Shown: piece by piece, positions 17,714 through 27,000 of the stretch
Numbering within the stretch: the stretch's first letter is position 1
Layout of the letters: each line of letters opens with the position of its first letter
Assembly: GCF_017356265.1 (NCBI RefSeq)
Contig: NZ_JAFNAW010000001.1
Location: 124,001-188,000, forward strand
Origin: Paracoccus fontiphilus
GTDB taxonomy: Bacteria > Pseudomonadota > Alphaproteobacteria > Rhodobacterales > Rhodobacteraceae
Length of the DNA stretch: 64,000 nucleotides
Reading direction: 5' to 3'
Translations under genes and position numbers: made by a program
The notes under the pieces: generated by a model
What the model saw: the letters and a program-made list of their open reading frames with translations, nothing else
The model's database searches: none
Told to the model about the DNA's origin: nothing

Positions 17714-18315
17714 TTGGCGGTCCTTTCGCGATGCTCGGCCTCGGTCAGGTGGTAACGGGGACTGATGAACTCCTCGGCGCGGGTGATCCAGCCGCCCTTC
17801 CCGCCCGCCTTGGTGCGGGCATACTTGCGGCTGGCAGGGCGCTGATCGGCCAGGGAGTAGTAATAGTTCCGCCGGGCGATCCCGTAGGCATCGGCGAAGT
17901 GATCGGGGGCTGCCGCCGCCGCGTCATGCGCCGCCGCGATGGTCTGCGGGCCGATCGCGCCGTCGGCGGTCGCGGCAAAGCCCATCCGCGCGACCAGCCG
18001 CTGCAGGATCTTCACGGCATTGGCCCCGGCGTTCACATACATGTCGAAGACGCTGGCCTGCACCGTGTCCGGCAGTTCGGACAGGCGCGGACGCTTGAAG
18101 TAGTGTTCCACGAAGATCTGCTGCGCCTGCGCGCGGGTCAGCATCCGCACGTCCGTGGCATCGACGCGGCCGTCCTTGTTCAGGTCCAGCCCCAGGGATT
18201 CCATCGTCCCGACCGTGACGCCAAAGTTCGTGGCCCCGCCCGGATCGTCCGGATCGTTCACGTAACCGCCCTCACGCGCGACGATCTGCGCGGCGACTTC
18301 CTCAACGCTTGGCAT
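17704..18315 (-). CDS. N-acetylmuramidase endolysin (glycoside hydrolase 108 family)
   Basis: A 203-residue peptidoglycan hydrolase. The catalytic signature REGGYVNDPDDPGGATNFGV covers residues 14-33 with Glu15 as the likely catalytic acid. A helical peptidoglycan-binding region (MYVNAGANAVKILQRLV, ATADGAIGPQTI) follows. There is no signal peptide, which fits an endolysin needing a holin. The ATG at 18315 follows GAGGGTGCCC. A perfect CtrA box lies 46 bp upstream, matching the known CtrA dependence of GTA lysis genes in Rhodobacter. It could also belong to a decayed prophage, but no other phage genes are nearby. Confidence 0.82.
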   Translation of the reverse strand: MPSVEEVAAQIVAREGGYVNDPDDPGGATNFGVTVGTMESLGLDLNKDGRVDATDVRMLTRAQAQQIFVEHYFKRPRLSELPDTVQASVFDMYVNAGANAVKILQRLVARMGFAATADGAIGPQTIAAAHDAAAAAPDHFADAYGIARRNYYYSLADQRPASRKYARTKAGGKGGWITRAEEFISPRYHLTEAEHRERTAKWA

Positions 18316-18361
18316 GGGCACCCTCGTCCTGCAAATGAGGCACAAGGGTGCTGTGGCCGCG

Positions 18362-18377
18362 TTAACGGCCTGTTAAC
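18362..18377. promoter_or_regulatory. Perfect CtrA box (TTAA-N7-TTAAC) upstream of endolysin-holin
   Basis: TTAACGGCCTGTTAAC fits the CtrA consensus TTAA-N7-TTAAC exactly, and on both strands (GTTAAC at each end). It lies in the 75-bp gap between the cinA stop and the endolysin start, 46 bp upstream of the latter. Binding itself is inferred. Confidence 0.65.
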
Positions 18378-18390
18378 CGGCCGCGCGTTG

Positions 18391-18861
18391 CTAGCGGCTC
18401 AGCGCGTCCAGCAGCATCTGCAGCGCGTGTTCCACGGTAGCGGCGCGGACCTGGCTGCGGCCGATGGCGCCGAATTCGACGGTTTCGGTGCGGGTGCCGA
18501 AGGGTTCGGCGATGCCGAAGCAGACCCGACCTTCGGGCTTGTGTTCCGACCCCCCCGGCCCCGCGATGCCGGTGACGGCCACGGCGATCCCCGCGCCCGA
18601 GTTGCGCAGCGCCCCCGAGACCATTTCCGACGCGACCTGTTCGCTGACCGCGCCATGCGCCTCCAGCGTTTCCGCCCGCACGCCCAGCATCTGCTGCTTG
18701 GCGGCGTTGGAATAGGTGACGAAGCCCCGGTCCACGGCGTCGGACGATCCCGGCACCTCGGTCAGGGCGCCGATGACCAGCCCGCCGGTGCAGCTTTCGG
18801 CGGTGGCGATCAGCACGCCCCGCGCGCGGGCGGCGTCCAGGACATCGGAAGCCAGGGTCAT
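18391..18861 (-). CDS. pncC: CinA-family nicotinamide-nucleotide amidase (PncC type)
   Basis: A 156-residue protein matching only the C-terminal domain of CinA, which deamidates nicotinamide mononucleotide in NAD salvage. Motifs include TAESCTGGL (about residues 18-26), GFVTYSN and GIAGPGGS. Stand-alone single-domain forms are common (PncC/YgaD), so this is not a truncation. Its ATG overlaps the pgpA stop (ATGA). It ends the run purL-ispDF-pgpA-cinA, before the endolysin gene. Confidence 0.85.
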   Translation of the reverse strand: MTLASDVLDAARARGVLIATAESCTGGLVIGALTEVPGSSDAVDRGFVTYSNAAKQQMLGVRAETLEAHGAVSEQVASEMVSGALRNSGAGIAVAVTGIAGPGGSEHKPEGRVCFGIAEPFGTRTETVEFGAIGRSQVRAATVEHALQMLLDALSR

Positions 18862-19346
18862 TGCAGCAGTCCATGGTAGATCCCGGCCAGGACGACCGAG
18901 ACGATCCCCGCGAACAGCCCGGCCCACAGGTCGTCCATCATCACGCCCACGGCCCCGCCCTGCCGGTCGGCCCGGCCCACCAGCCAGGGTTTCCAGATGT
19001 CGAACAGGCGGAACAGCAGGAAGGGCACGACAAAGCCCGGCCAGGCGTCCAGGATCGAGACCCCGTGCCGCCACAGCGGGATCACGGTGAAGGACATGGC
19101 GAGCCACTGGCCCGCGACCTCGTCGATCACGATCCACGACGGATCTTCGTCCGTGGTCATGCGCAGCGCCTGCGGGACGGCCCAGAAGCCGATCAGGGCG
19201 GCGAGGAGCGCGCCCAAGGGGATCAGCAGCGCGCCCCCGGCCTGATAGACCAGGACGGCCAGCAGGACGGCTGCGGCCGATCCCCAGGTGCCGGGGCCGG
19301 GACGCAGCCGGCCGATGCCGAAGACGGTGACGATGGTGGCGATCAT
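18858..19346 (-). CDS. pgpA: Phosphatidylglycerophosphatase A
   Basis: A 162-residue inner-membrane enzyme that removes phosphate from phosphatidylglycerol phosphate, the last step to phosphatidylglycerol. The GRLRPGPGTWGS start and WIVIDEVAGQWLA motif, with conserved acidic residues, are characteristic. Several hydrophobic helices are visible. It lies 4 bp after the ispDF stop and overlaps the cinA start, within one minus-strand operon. Confidence 0.93.
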   Translation of the reverse strand: MIATIVTVFGIGRLRPGPGTWGSAAAVLLAVLVYQAGGALLIPLGALLAALIGFWAVPQALRMTTDEDPSWIVIDEVAGQWLAMSFTVIPLWRHGVSILDAWPGFVVPFLLFRLFDIWKPWLVGRADRQGGAVGVMMDDLWAGLFAGIVSVVLAGIYHGLLQ

Positions 19347-19350
19347 GGGT

Positions 19351-20493
19351 TCACGCCTTCATCAGCGCGGCGGTGGCGATGGCCGCGATGCCTTCGCGCC
19401 GTCCGGTGAAGCCCAGCCGTTCCGAGGTGGTCGCCTTGACGCTGACGCGGCTGGCGTCCACGCCCATGATGGCGGCTAGACGCGCCTGCATGGCGGCGGC
19501 ATGGGGTCCGATCTTCGGCGCTTCGCAGATCAGCGTCACGTCGGCGTTTCCGAAGATGAAGCCCCGTTGCCGGGCCAGATCGGCGGCGTGGCGCAGGAAG
19601 ATCGCGCTGTCGGCGCCCTTCCATTGCGGGTCGGACGGGGGGAAGTGGCGGCCGATGTCGCCCTCGGCCAGCGCGCCATAGATGGCATCGGTCAGCGCGT
19701 GCATCCCGACATCGGCGTCGGAATGGCCGACCAGGCCCGCGTCATGCGCGACCTGCACGCCGCAGAGCCAGACGTAGTCGCCCGGCCCGAAGGCGTGGAC
19801 GTCGTAGCCGTTGCCAAGGCGAATATCCATCGCGGTCCCCAATATCCGTTCGGCCCGCGCGAAGTCGGCGGGAAAGGTGATCTTCAGGTTGTCCTCGGAC
19901 CCCGGCGTGATCGCGACGGGAACCCCGGCCTTGAGGGCCAGTTCCACATCGTCGGCGGCGTCGTCCGGGTGCAGGCGGTGCGCCTTGGATATTTGGTCCA
20001 AGGCAAAGCCCTGAGGCGTTTGCGCGCGGAAAAGCCCGTCGCGGGGGGCGGTGGCGGTCACGGCATTGTCCGCGCCGCGCCACAAGGCATCCGTCACGGG
20101 CAGCGCCGGAGCGGCGGCGGGCGCGCCCGCCTGCAGCGCGTCGATCACGCCCTGAATCACGGCCTCGCCGACCAGGGGCCGCGCGCCGTCATGGATCAGG
20201 ACATGGGTGGCCTGCCCTTCCAACGCCTCAAGCCCGGCCATGACGCTGGCCGCGCGGGTGTCGCCGCCGCTCACGATAGTGACGCCGCCCGCGTGGTCGC
20301 GGAGGGCAAGGCCCATATCGTCGGGATGGACCACCAGCACCACGCGGTCAAAGCCCGCAAAGGCATCCAACGCGCGCGCCAGGACGCTGCGGCCGCCCAG
20401 GTCGCGCCATTGCTTCGGGGCGCCGCCCGCACGGGTGCCGCGTCCGGCGGCGGTGACGATGGCGGCATAGCCCGCCGGCGCCCTGACCGTCAT
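19351..20493 (-). CDS. ispDF: Bifunctional IspD/IspF isoprenoid synthesis enzyme
   Basis: A 380-residue fusion catalysing two non-consecutive steps of the MEP pathway. The N-terminal half is 2-C-methyl-D-erythritol 4-phosphate cytidylyltransferase ([24 protein letters not shown]). The C-terminal half is 2-C-methyl-D-erythritol 2,4-cyclodiphosphate synthase, with metal ligands in GNGYDVHAF and [14 protein letters not shown]. Such fusions are frequent in alphaproteobacteria. Its ATG overlaps the purL stop (ATGA). Codons for residues LDQIS contain a 17-bp match to the window's intergenic repeat box, probably by chance. Confidence 0.95.
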   Translation of the reverse strand: MTVRAPAGYAAIVTAAGRGTRAGGAPKQWRDLGGRSVLARALDAFAGFDRVVLVVHPDDMGLALRDHAGGVTIVSGGDTRAASVMAGLEALEGQATHVLIHDGARPLVGEAVIQGVIDALQAGAPAAAPALPVTDALWRGADNAVTATAPRDGLFRAQTPQGFALDQISKAHRLHPDDAADDVELALKAGVPVAITPGSEDNLKITFPADFARAERILGTAMDIRLGNGYDVHAFGPGDYVWLCGVQVAHDAGLVGHSDADVGMHALTDAIYGALAEGDIGRHFPPSDPQWKGADSAIFLRHAADLARQRGFIFGNADVTLICEAPKIGPHAAAMQARLAAIMGVDASRVSVKATTSERLGFTGRREGIAAIATAALMKA

Positions 20494-22685
20494 GCGTGGT
20501 CCGGCATGTCGCCCCGGATCGCCTTGGCGAAGGCAGTGCGATACAGGTCCGACAGGTCCGCCAGATCGCCGGCATCGTCGCCCATCTGCACGGCCATGCC
20601 GCCGAAGACGCCGACCTGGGCGGCGGGAACACCCGCAGCCTCGGCGGCCTTCAGCAGCGCGTCCGCGCCCGCGGCGTCGCAGGCGACCAGATAGCGGGCC
20701 TGATCCTCTCCGAACAGTTGCGCGATGTCGCCCGAGTCCAGGCGCAGGCCGATGCCCGCCGCCTCGGCCATCTCGAAGGCGGCCAAGGCAAGGCCGCCGT
20801 CGGACAGGTCGGTCGCGGAGGTCACATGGGCGCGGTTGGCGCGCAGGAACTCTCCGTGCTTGCGTTCGGCGGCAAGGTCCACGTGCGGCGCGTCGCCGTC
20901 CTCGATCCCGAAGGCCTCGGCGGCAAGCGCGGACTGGCCCAGATGTCCGCGCGTCTCTCCGATGACGATGGCCACGTCGCCTTCGGACGGCAGGCCCGCG
21001 ATCAGGTTCGACAGGTCGTCGATCAGGCCCACGCCGCCGATGGTCGGGGTGGGCAGGATGCCCTTGCCGTCGGTCTCGTTATACAGCGACACGTTGCCCG
21101 ACACGATGGGGAAATCCAGCGCCGCGCAGGCTTCCCCGATGCCTTTGATCGCGCCGACGAACTGGCCCATGATCTCGGGCTTTTCGGGGTTGCCGAAGTT
21201 CAGGTTGTCGGTCGTGGCCAGCGGCAGTGCGCCCACGGCGGACAGGTTGCGGTAAGCCTCGGCCACGGCCTGCTTGCCGCCCTCGAAGGGGTTGGCCTTG
21301 ACGTAGCGGGGCGTCACGTCGCTGGTGAAGGCAAGCGCCTTGTTGGTGCCGTGGACGCGGACCACGCCCGCGCCCATGCCGGGACGGCGGATCGTGTCGG
21401 CGCCGACCTGGGTGTCGTACTGTTCCCAGACCCAGCCCTTGTGGGCATGGGACGGGCTGCCGATCAGCGCGCGCAGCGCCTGGATCGGCGTGATCGCGGG
21501 CAGGTCCGGCATGGGTCCGGCGGCGGGAGTCTCGACCCACGGACGGTCGTATTCCGGCGCAGAGGAGGACAGCTTCGACAGCGGCAGGTCGGCCTTCGTC
21601 TCGTTGCCATGGACGATCAGGAAACGGTCCTCGGCGATCGTCTCGCCCACGATGGCGAAGTCCAGATCCCATTTCTCGAAGATGGCGCGGGCCTCGGCCT
21701 CCTTCTCGGGCTTGAGGACCATCAGCATCCGTTCCTGGGATTCCGACAGCATCATCTCGTAGGCCGTCATGTTCGTTTCGCGCTGCGGCACGGCGTCGAG
21801 GATCAGCTTGATGCCAAGCCCACCCTTGTCGCCCATCTCGACCGCCGAACAGGTCAGGCCCGCCGCGCCCATGTCCTGGATGGAAATGACGCTGTCGGTC
21901 TGCATCAGCTCGAGGCAGGCTTCCAGCAGGCATTTTTCGGTGAAGGGATCGCCCACCTGCACGGTGGGGCGCTTTTCCTCGATGGTGTCGTCGAACTCGG
22001 CGCTGGCCATGGTCGCGCCGCCGACGCCGTCGCGGCCGGTCTTGGCGCCCAGATAGACCACCGGCATGCCGATGCCCGAAGCCGCCGAGTAGAAGATCTT
22101 GTCCGCATCGGCCAGGCCCGCCGCGAAGGCGTTGACCAGGCAGTTTCCGTCATAGCTGCGGTGGAAGCGGACCTCTCCGCCCACGTTCGGGACGCCGAAG
22201 GCGTTGCCATAGGCGCCGATGCCTTCCACCACGCCCTTGACCAGATGCGCGGTCTTGGGATGCTCGGGGCGGCCGAAGGACAGCGCGTCCATGGCGGCAA
22301 TAGGGCGTGCGCCCATGGTGAAGACGTCGCGCAGGATGCCGCCCACGCCGGTCGCAGCGCCCTGGTGCGGCTCGATGTAGCTGGGGTGGTTGTGGCTTTC
22401 CATCTTGAAGACCACGGCCTGCCGGATCCCCTGTTCATTGGCGCCGATGTCCACCACGCCCGCGTTCTCGCCGGGGCCGCAAATGACCTGCGGGCCGGTC
22501 GTCGGCAGGGTGCGCAGCCATTTCTTCGACGACTTGTAGGAACAATGCTCGTTCCACATGGCGCTGAAGATGCCCAATTCCGTGAAGGTGGGTTCGCGCC
22601 CGATGATCTGCAGGATGCGATCGTATTCGTCGGGCTTCAGCCCGTGCGCAGCGATCAGGTCGGGGGTGATCGTCGGTTCCTGCAT
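20490..22685 (-). CDS. purL: Phosphoribosylformylglycinamidine synthase subunit PurL (small type)
   Basis: A 731-residue ATP-dependent subunit of FGAM synthase in purine synthesis, the short form that works with PurQ and PurS. Motifs include [36 protein letters not shown], and two AIRS-like halves with [10 protein letters not shown] and [11 protein letters not shown]. The ATG at 22685 (MQEPTITPD) is preceded by GAAGGCC. The 302-bp upstream region contains a short leader ORF ending at a strong terminator, so expression may be controlled by attenuation or by a promoter after the terminator. It is the first gene of purL-ispDF-pgpA-cinA. Confidence 0.96.
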   Translation of the reverse strand: MQEPTITPDLIAAHGLKPDEYDRILQIIGREPTFTELGIFSAMWNEHCSYKSSKKWLRTLPTTGPQVICGPGENAGVVDIGANEQGIRQAVVFKMESHNHPSYIEPHQGAATGVGGILRDVFTMGARPIAAMDALSFGRPEHPKTAHLVKGVVEGIGAYGNAFGVPNVGGEVRFHRSYDGNCLVNAFAAGLADADKIFYSAASGIGMPVVYLGAKTGRDGVGGATMASAEFDDTIEEKRPTVQVGDPFTEKCLLEACLELMQTDSVISIQDMGAAGLTCSAVEMGDKGGLGIKLILDAVPQRETNMTAYEMMLSESQERMLMVLKPEKEAEARAIFEKWDLDFAIVGETIAEDRFLIVHGNETKADLPLSKLSSSAPEYDRPWVETPAAGPMPDLPAITPIQALRALIGSPSHAHKGWVWEQYDTQVGADTIRRPGMGAGVVRVHGTNKALAFTSDVTPRYVKANPFEGGKQAVAEAYRNLSAVGALPLATTDNLNFGNPEKPEIMGQFVGAIKGIGEACAALDFPIVSGNVSLYNETDGKGILPTPTIGGVGLIDDLSNLIAGLPSEGDVAIVIGETRGHLGQSALAAEAFGIEDGDAPHVDLAAERKHGEFLRANRAHVTSATDLSDGGLALAAFEMAEAAGIGLRLDSGDIAQLFGEDQARYLVACDAAGADALLKAAEAAGVPAAQVGVFGGMAVQMGDDAGDLADLSDLYRTAFAKAIRGDMPDHA

Positions 22686-22778
22686 GTCATGGCCTTCCTG
22701 CGCGTGGGATCTGGCGCCTTTTATGGCCAGTCGGCGCACATGGGAAGGGCCGCGCCGACGCGCCGCCCAAGGCAGGCC

Positions 22779-22805
22779 AAAAAAAAGCCGGGCACGAGGC
22801 CCGGC
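22779..22805 (-). terminator. Strong intrinsic terminator upstream of purL
   Basis: On the minus strand GCCGGGC-CTCGT-GCCCGGC is followed by eight T residues (A tract at 22779-22786 on the plus strand). It lies 93 bp before the purL start and ends transcripts coming from the LysR side or from a leader RNA. Confidence 0.85.
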
Positions 22806-22853
22806 CTAAGTCCAACAGGGAGGTAGAAGGTGATGAGCGATTACGCTGACCAT
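22806..22853 (-). CDS. Possible 15-residue leader peptide
   Basis: ATG at 22853, in-frame stop at 22806-22808, peptide MVSVIAHHLLPPCWT. GAAGG lies only four bases upstream of the ATG. The stop codon abuts the first base of the terminator stem (22805), so a translating ribosome would mask that hairpin, as in attenuators. The Pro codons are CCT CCC, part of the anti-Shine-Dalgarno-like stretch. Coding status is unproven. Confidence 0.35.
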   Translation of the reverse strand: MVSVIAHHLLPPCWT

Positions 22854-22987
22854 CGCCTTCGAAGCCCGATTTATGGGCAGGCTGTTAACGGTTCAAGAGG
22901 GATCATGCCGCAGCCGCAGCATAGCTGACATGCAGTTGCGGAATAGCTACACGCCTAGATTGCAAAAGCCACAGGCGGCGCTGCCGT

Positions 22988-23893
22988 TCAGGCCAGCATC
23001 GCCTCGCTTTGGCGGCGGCGGTAATCCTGGATTTCCTCCAGCACGAAGTCGCGGAAGACGGCGACGCGGCGGGTCTGGCGCAACTCCTCGGGATAGGCCA
23101 GGAAGACCGGCACCTCGCCCGATTCCAGGTCGGGCAGCACGCGGACCAGTTGCTTGTGGTCGGCAGTCAGGTAATCCGGCAGGACCCCGATGCCGAGGTT
23201 TGCCAGCACCGCCTGCAACACGCCGAAATAGTTGTTCACCGTCAGGGTCGAGACGATGTTCTGGGCCATGATCTCCTGCACGAGGCGCGCGCCCGCCGCG
23301 ACCTGCGGCTGGTCGGGCTTCTGGCAGATCAGACGGTGCGACGACAGATCGGCTATGGTCTGGGGGACGCCGGCCTTTGCCAGGTAATCCTGGGTCGCGT
23401 AAAGCCGCATCCGGATATTCAGAAGGCGGCGCCGGATCAGGTCGGACTGGCTGGGCTCCTTCATGCGGATGGCGACATCGGCCTCGCGCATAGGCAGGTC
23501 CAGCAGACGTTCCTCCAGCATCAGGTCGATCTTGAGGTCGGGAAACTTTTCATAAAGCTTGACCAGACGCGGCGCGAGCCACAGCGTGCCGAAGCCCACG
23601 GCGGCGGTGACGCGCAATTCGCCGAAGACATGCTCCTCGCTGTCGCGGATGCGGGCGGCGGCCGTGTCCAGCTTGCGCGCCATGGCCGAGGTGGCGTCGA
23701 ACAGCAATTCGCCCTGTTCCGTCAGAATCAGCCCCCGCGCGTGGCGGTGGAACAGCGTCGTTCCCAGCGATTCCTCCAGTGCGCGAATCTGCCGGCTGAC
23801 GGCGGATTGCGACAGGTGCAGCGTGTCGCCGGCATGGGTCAGGCTGCCCGCATCGGCAACGGCGTGAAATATTCTGAGCTTGTCCCAGTCCAT
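22988..23893 (-). CDS. LysR-family transcriptional regulator
   Basis: A 301-residue LysR regulator. The winged helix-turn-helix is at about residues 1-60 (LRIFHAVADAGSLTHAG, LSQSAVSRQIRALEE), followed by a two-lobed effector domain from about residue 90. The ATG at 23893 (MDWDKLRIF) is the normal family start; the longer open frame lacks support. It is transcribed away from the indolepyruvate oxidoreductase gene across a 149-bp region, so it is the natural candidate regulator of that gene. The effector is unknown. Confidence 0.88.
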   Translation of the reverse strand: MDWDKLRIFHAVADAGSLTHAGDTLHLSQSAVSRQIRALEESLGTTLFHRHARGLILTEQGELLFDATSAMARKLDTAAARIRDSEEHVFGELRVTAAVGFGTLWLAPRLVKLYEKFPDLKIDLMLEERLLDLPMREADVAIRMKEPSQSDLIRRRLLNIRMRLYATQDYLAKAGVPQTIADLSSHRLICQKPDQPQVAAGARLVQEIMAQNIVSTLTVNNYFGVLQAVLANLGIGVLPDYLTADHKQLVRVLPDLESGEVPVFLAYPEELRQTRRVAVFRDFVLEEIQDYRRRQSEAMLA

Positions 23894-23944
23894 GCTGTTA
23901 CAATCCTGCCGTGTCAGCCATGCGTTTTTTGCAGACCTACCCCG

Positions 23945-23985
23945 AATGCCGCATCCCGGCAAGAGAAAGCGGCTGCGGCATTTTT
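23945..23985 (+). terminator. Terminator-like hairpin upstream of the indolepyruvate oxidoreductase gene
   Basis: AATGCCGC (23945-23952) pairs with GCGGCATT (23975-23982) and is followed by a run ending TTTTT (23981-23985). No plus-strand gene precedes it. It may insulate the downstream promoter or be part of a LysR operator region. Confidence 0.4.
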
Positions 23986-23988
23986 CCT

Positions 23989-24017
23989 TTGTTCGGTCAG
24001 CAAAGCTGACCTATACT
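23989..24017 (+). promoter_or_regulatory. Promoter with a dyad operator filling the spacer
   Basis: The -35 TTGTTC (23989-23994) and -10 TATACT (24012-24017) are exactly 17 bp apart. The spacer is a perfect inverted repeat, GGTCAGC-AAA-GCTGACC (23995-24011). The start codon of the oxidoreductase gene follows 25 bp after the -10. A regulator bound here would directly control access of RNA polymerase. Confidence 0.7.
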
Positions 24018-24042
24018 GAGGGCCGGTGGAGGAGTTATTGGA

Positions 24043-27000
24043 ATGAGCAAGCAGGAATTCTCGCTAGCCGACCGCTTCGATCTGGCAAAGCCGCAGGTGC
24101 TGCTGAACGGCACGCAGGCCTTGGTGCGGCTGATGCTGATGCAGGCCGCGCGCGACAAGGCGGCGGGGCTGAACACGGCGGGCTTCGTGACCGGCTATCG
24201 CGGATCGCCTCTGGGGGGCGTCGATCTGGCGATGATGCGCGAAGGCAAGCGGCTGTCGGCATCGAACATCCTGTTCCAGCCCGGCCTGAACGAGGATCTG
24301 GCCGCGACCGCGATCTGGGGCACCCAGCAGGCGGAACTGCGCGGCGAAGGGAAATATGATGGCGTCTTCGCGCTGTGGTATGGCAAGGGTCCGGGCGTGG
24401 ACCGGTCCGGCGACGTGATGCGCCACGCCAACATGGCCGGCACCTCGACGCATGGCGGCGTGGTCATGGCCATGGGCGACGACCATACCGGCGAAAGTTC
24501 GTCCGTGCTGCACCAGTCCGACTGGGCGATGATCGACCGCTATATCCCGGTGCTGTCGCCTGCCGGGGTGCAGGAAATCCTGGACTATGGGCTTTATGCC
24601 TTTGCCCTGTCGCGCTTTGCGGGCGTCTGGACCGGCCTCAAGACCATGAAGGACACGGTCGAGGCGACCTCGGTCGTGAACGGCGATCCTTTCCGGCTGT
24701 CCTTCGTCGCGCCCGAGTTCCAGATGCCCGAAGGCGGGCTGAACATCCGCCTGCACGACACGCCCGTGGCGTCCGAGGCGCGGATGATCGACTACAAGCG
24801 TTGGGCGGCCGAGGCGTTTTCGCGGGCCAACAAGATCGACCACAAGGTCTGGGGCAAGCCGGGCGCCAAGATCGGCTTCGTCGCGGCGGGCAAGAACTGG
24901 CTGGATCTGGTCCATGCCCTGTCCCTGCTGGGCATCGACGAGGACGAGGCCGAACGCCTGGGCCTGACCACCTACAAGGTCGGGCAGACCTGGCCCCTGG
25001 ACATGAAGTCCTTCCAGGAATGGTCGGAAACGCTGGAGCTGATCGTCTGCGTCGAGGAAAAGCGCAAGCTGATCGAGGTTCAGTTGAAGGAAGCGATCTT
25101 CGACAACCGCCACGGCCGCCGCGTCCACGGCTGGAAGCACGACCGGACGGGGGCGGAACTGTTCCCCACCCGCTATGCCCTGGACCCCGTGATGATCGCC
25201 CAGAAGATCGGCGAGATCCTGATCGAGGAAGGCCGCGGCACCGACCACATCAAGGCGGGCCTGACCCGCCTGTCCGAGGTCCGCCGCGCCGACAACGCGC
25301 CCGAGATCGCCACGCGGACCCCGTGGTTCTGTTCGGGCTGCCCGCACAACACCTCGACCAAGCTGCCCGAGGGAAGCCGCGCCTATGCCGGGATCGGCTG
25401 TCACTACATGGTGCAGTGGATGGACCGGGAAACCACCGGCTTCACCCATATGGGCGGCGAGGGCGTGAACTGGGTCGGCGAGGCGCCCTTCAGCAAGACC
25501 AAGCACGTGTTCCAGAATCTGGGCGACGGCACCTACAATCACTCGGGTTCCCTGGCGATCCGCGCGGCCATCGCGGCGGGCACGACCATCACCTACAAGA
25601 TCCTGTTCAACGACGCGGTCGCCATGACCGGCGGCCAGCCGAACGAAGGCGGGCTGACCGCGCATCAGATCGCCGCCGAGCTGGTGGCGATGGGCGTGAA
25701 GCCTCTGGTCGTCGTCTATGACGAAAAGGAAGATATCGACCAGAAGCAATTCCCGGCGGGCCTTCGCTTCGAGGAACGCGCGGAACTGATGGCCGTGCAG
25801 CGCGAACTGGCGGAAACCGAGGGCGTCAGCGCGATCCTCTATATCCAGACCTGCGCCGCCGAAAAGCGTCGCCGCCGCAAGAAGGGCCAGTTCCCCGACC
25901 CCGACCGCCGCGTCTGGATCAACCCCGAGGTCTGCGAGGGCTGCGGCGACTGCGGCGTGCAGTCGAACTGCGTGTCGATCGTGCCCTTGGACACCGAACT
26001 GGGCCGCAAGCGCCAGATCGACCAGTCGTCCTGCAACAAGGATTACTCCTGCCTCAAGGGCTTCTGCCCCAGCTTCGTCACCGTCGAAGGCGGCAAGCTT
26101 CGCAAGCCCAAGGCCGAAGCCTTCGACATCCCCGACCTGCCCCTGCCCGCCCTGCCCGCGATCAGCGGCACCCACAACGTCGTCATCACCGGCGTCGGCG
26201 GCACCGGCGTCGTGACCATCGGCGCGGTACTGGCCCAAGCCGCCCATATCGACGGCAAGGGCGCCGGCATGATGGAGATGGCGGGTCTCGCCCAGAAGGG
26301 CGGCGCGGTCCATATCCACCTGCGGCTGGCGAACAAGCCCGAGGACATCAGCGCCATCCGCGTCGCCGTGGGCGAGGCCGACTGCATCATCGGCGGAGAC
26401 CTGGTGGTGACGGCGGGCGCCAAGACCATCGGGCTGATGACAACGAACCGAACCGGCGCGGTGGTCAACGACCACGAGATCATCACCGGCGACTTCACCC
26501 GCCTGCGCGATTTCCGCGTGCCCTCGGACCAGTTGAGGGTCTCGCTCCAGGCGCGGCTGCGCGACCGGGTGGCCTTCTTCGACGCCAACGATCTGGCGCT
26601 GCGGATGCTGGGGGATTCGATCTATTCCAACATGCTGGTGCTGGGTGCCGCCTGGCAGCAGGGCCTGATCCCGCTGTCGCTGGAGGCGATCATGCAGGCG
26701 ATCGAGCTGAACGGCGCCAAGGTCGCGGAAAACCAGCGGGCCTTCCAGATCGGCCGCTGGGCCATGGCCTTCCCCGACCAGACCCGCAAGCCCGCCCCGG
26801 TGACGCAACTGCCCCCCGATCCCGTCGCCTATCGCGAAGCCCGGCTGGTGGGCTACCAGAACAGGCGCCTCGCCCGCCGGTTCCGCAAGCTGGTGGATGC
26901 GGCCCCTGCCCCGCTGCGGGAAAGCGTCGCGCGCGGCTATTACAAGCTGCTGGCCTACAAGGACGAATACGAGGTCGCCCGGCTGCACCTGACGACCGCC

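Larger units (their letters stand above)
22779..22940 (-). ncRNA. Candidate leader or small RNA upstream of purL (5' end unknown)
   Basis: The 302-bp gap between purL and the LysR gene holds, on the minus strand, a plausible short transcript ending at the terminator at 22779-22805. It contains a 4-bp GCCC/GGGC hairpin (22866-22880) and a 15-codon ORF. It also contains an anti-Shine-Dalgarno-like ACCTCCCT just before the terminator, a feature of several Rhodobacteraceae small RNAs. It could be a trans-acting sRNA, a purL leader, or both. The 5' boundary is a guess. Apart from this the gap shows nothing I can name. Confidence 0.4.

Noticed and set aside
17192-18315. Holin-endolysin as part of a resident prophage
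   Set aside because: No integrase, capsid, portal, terminase or tail gene lies on either side; the neighbours are ccmF and cinA-pgpA-ispDF. An isolated GTA-type lysis unit fits better.
18391-18861. cinA as a truncated gene or pseudogene
   Set aside because: Only the C-terminal amidase domain is present, but stand-alone forms of this length are normal, the motifs are intact, and the start overlaps the pgpA stop as in a working operon.
19987-20003. 17-bp match to the intergenic repeat box inside ispDF
   Set aside because: It encodes ordinary residues (LDQIS) in a conserved enzyme and has no hairpin beside it, so it is most likely coincidence and is not annotated as a repeat copy.
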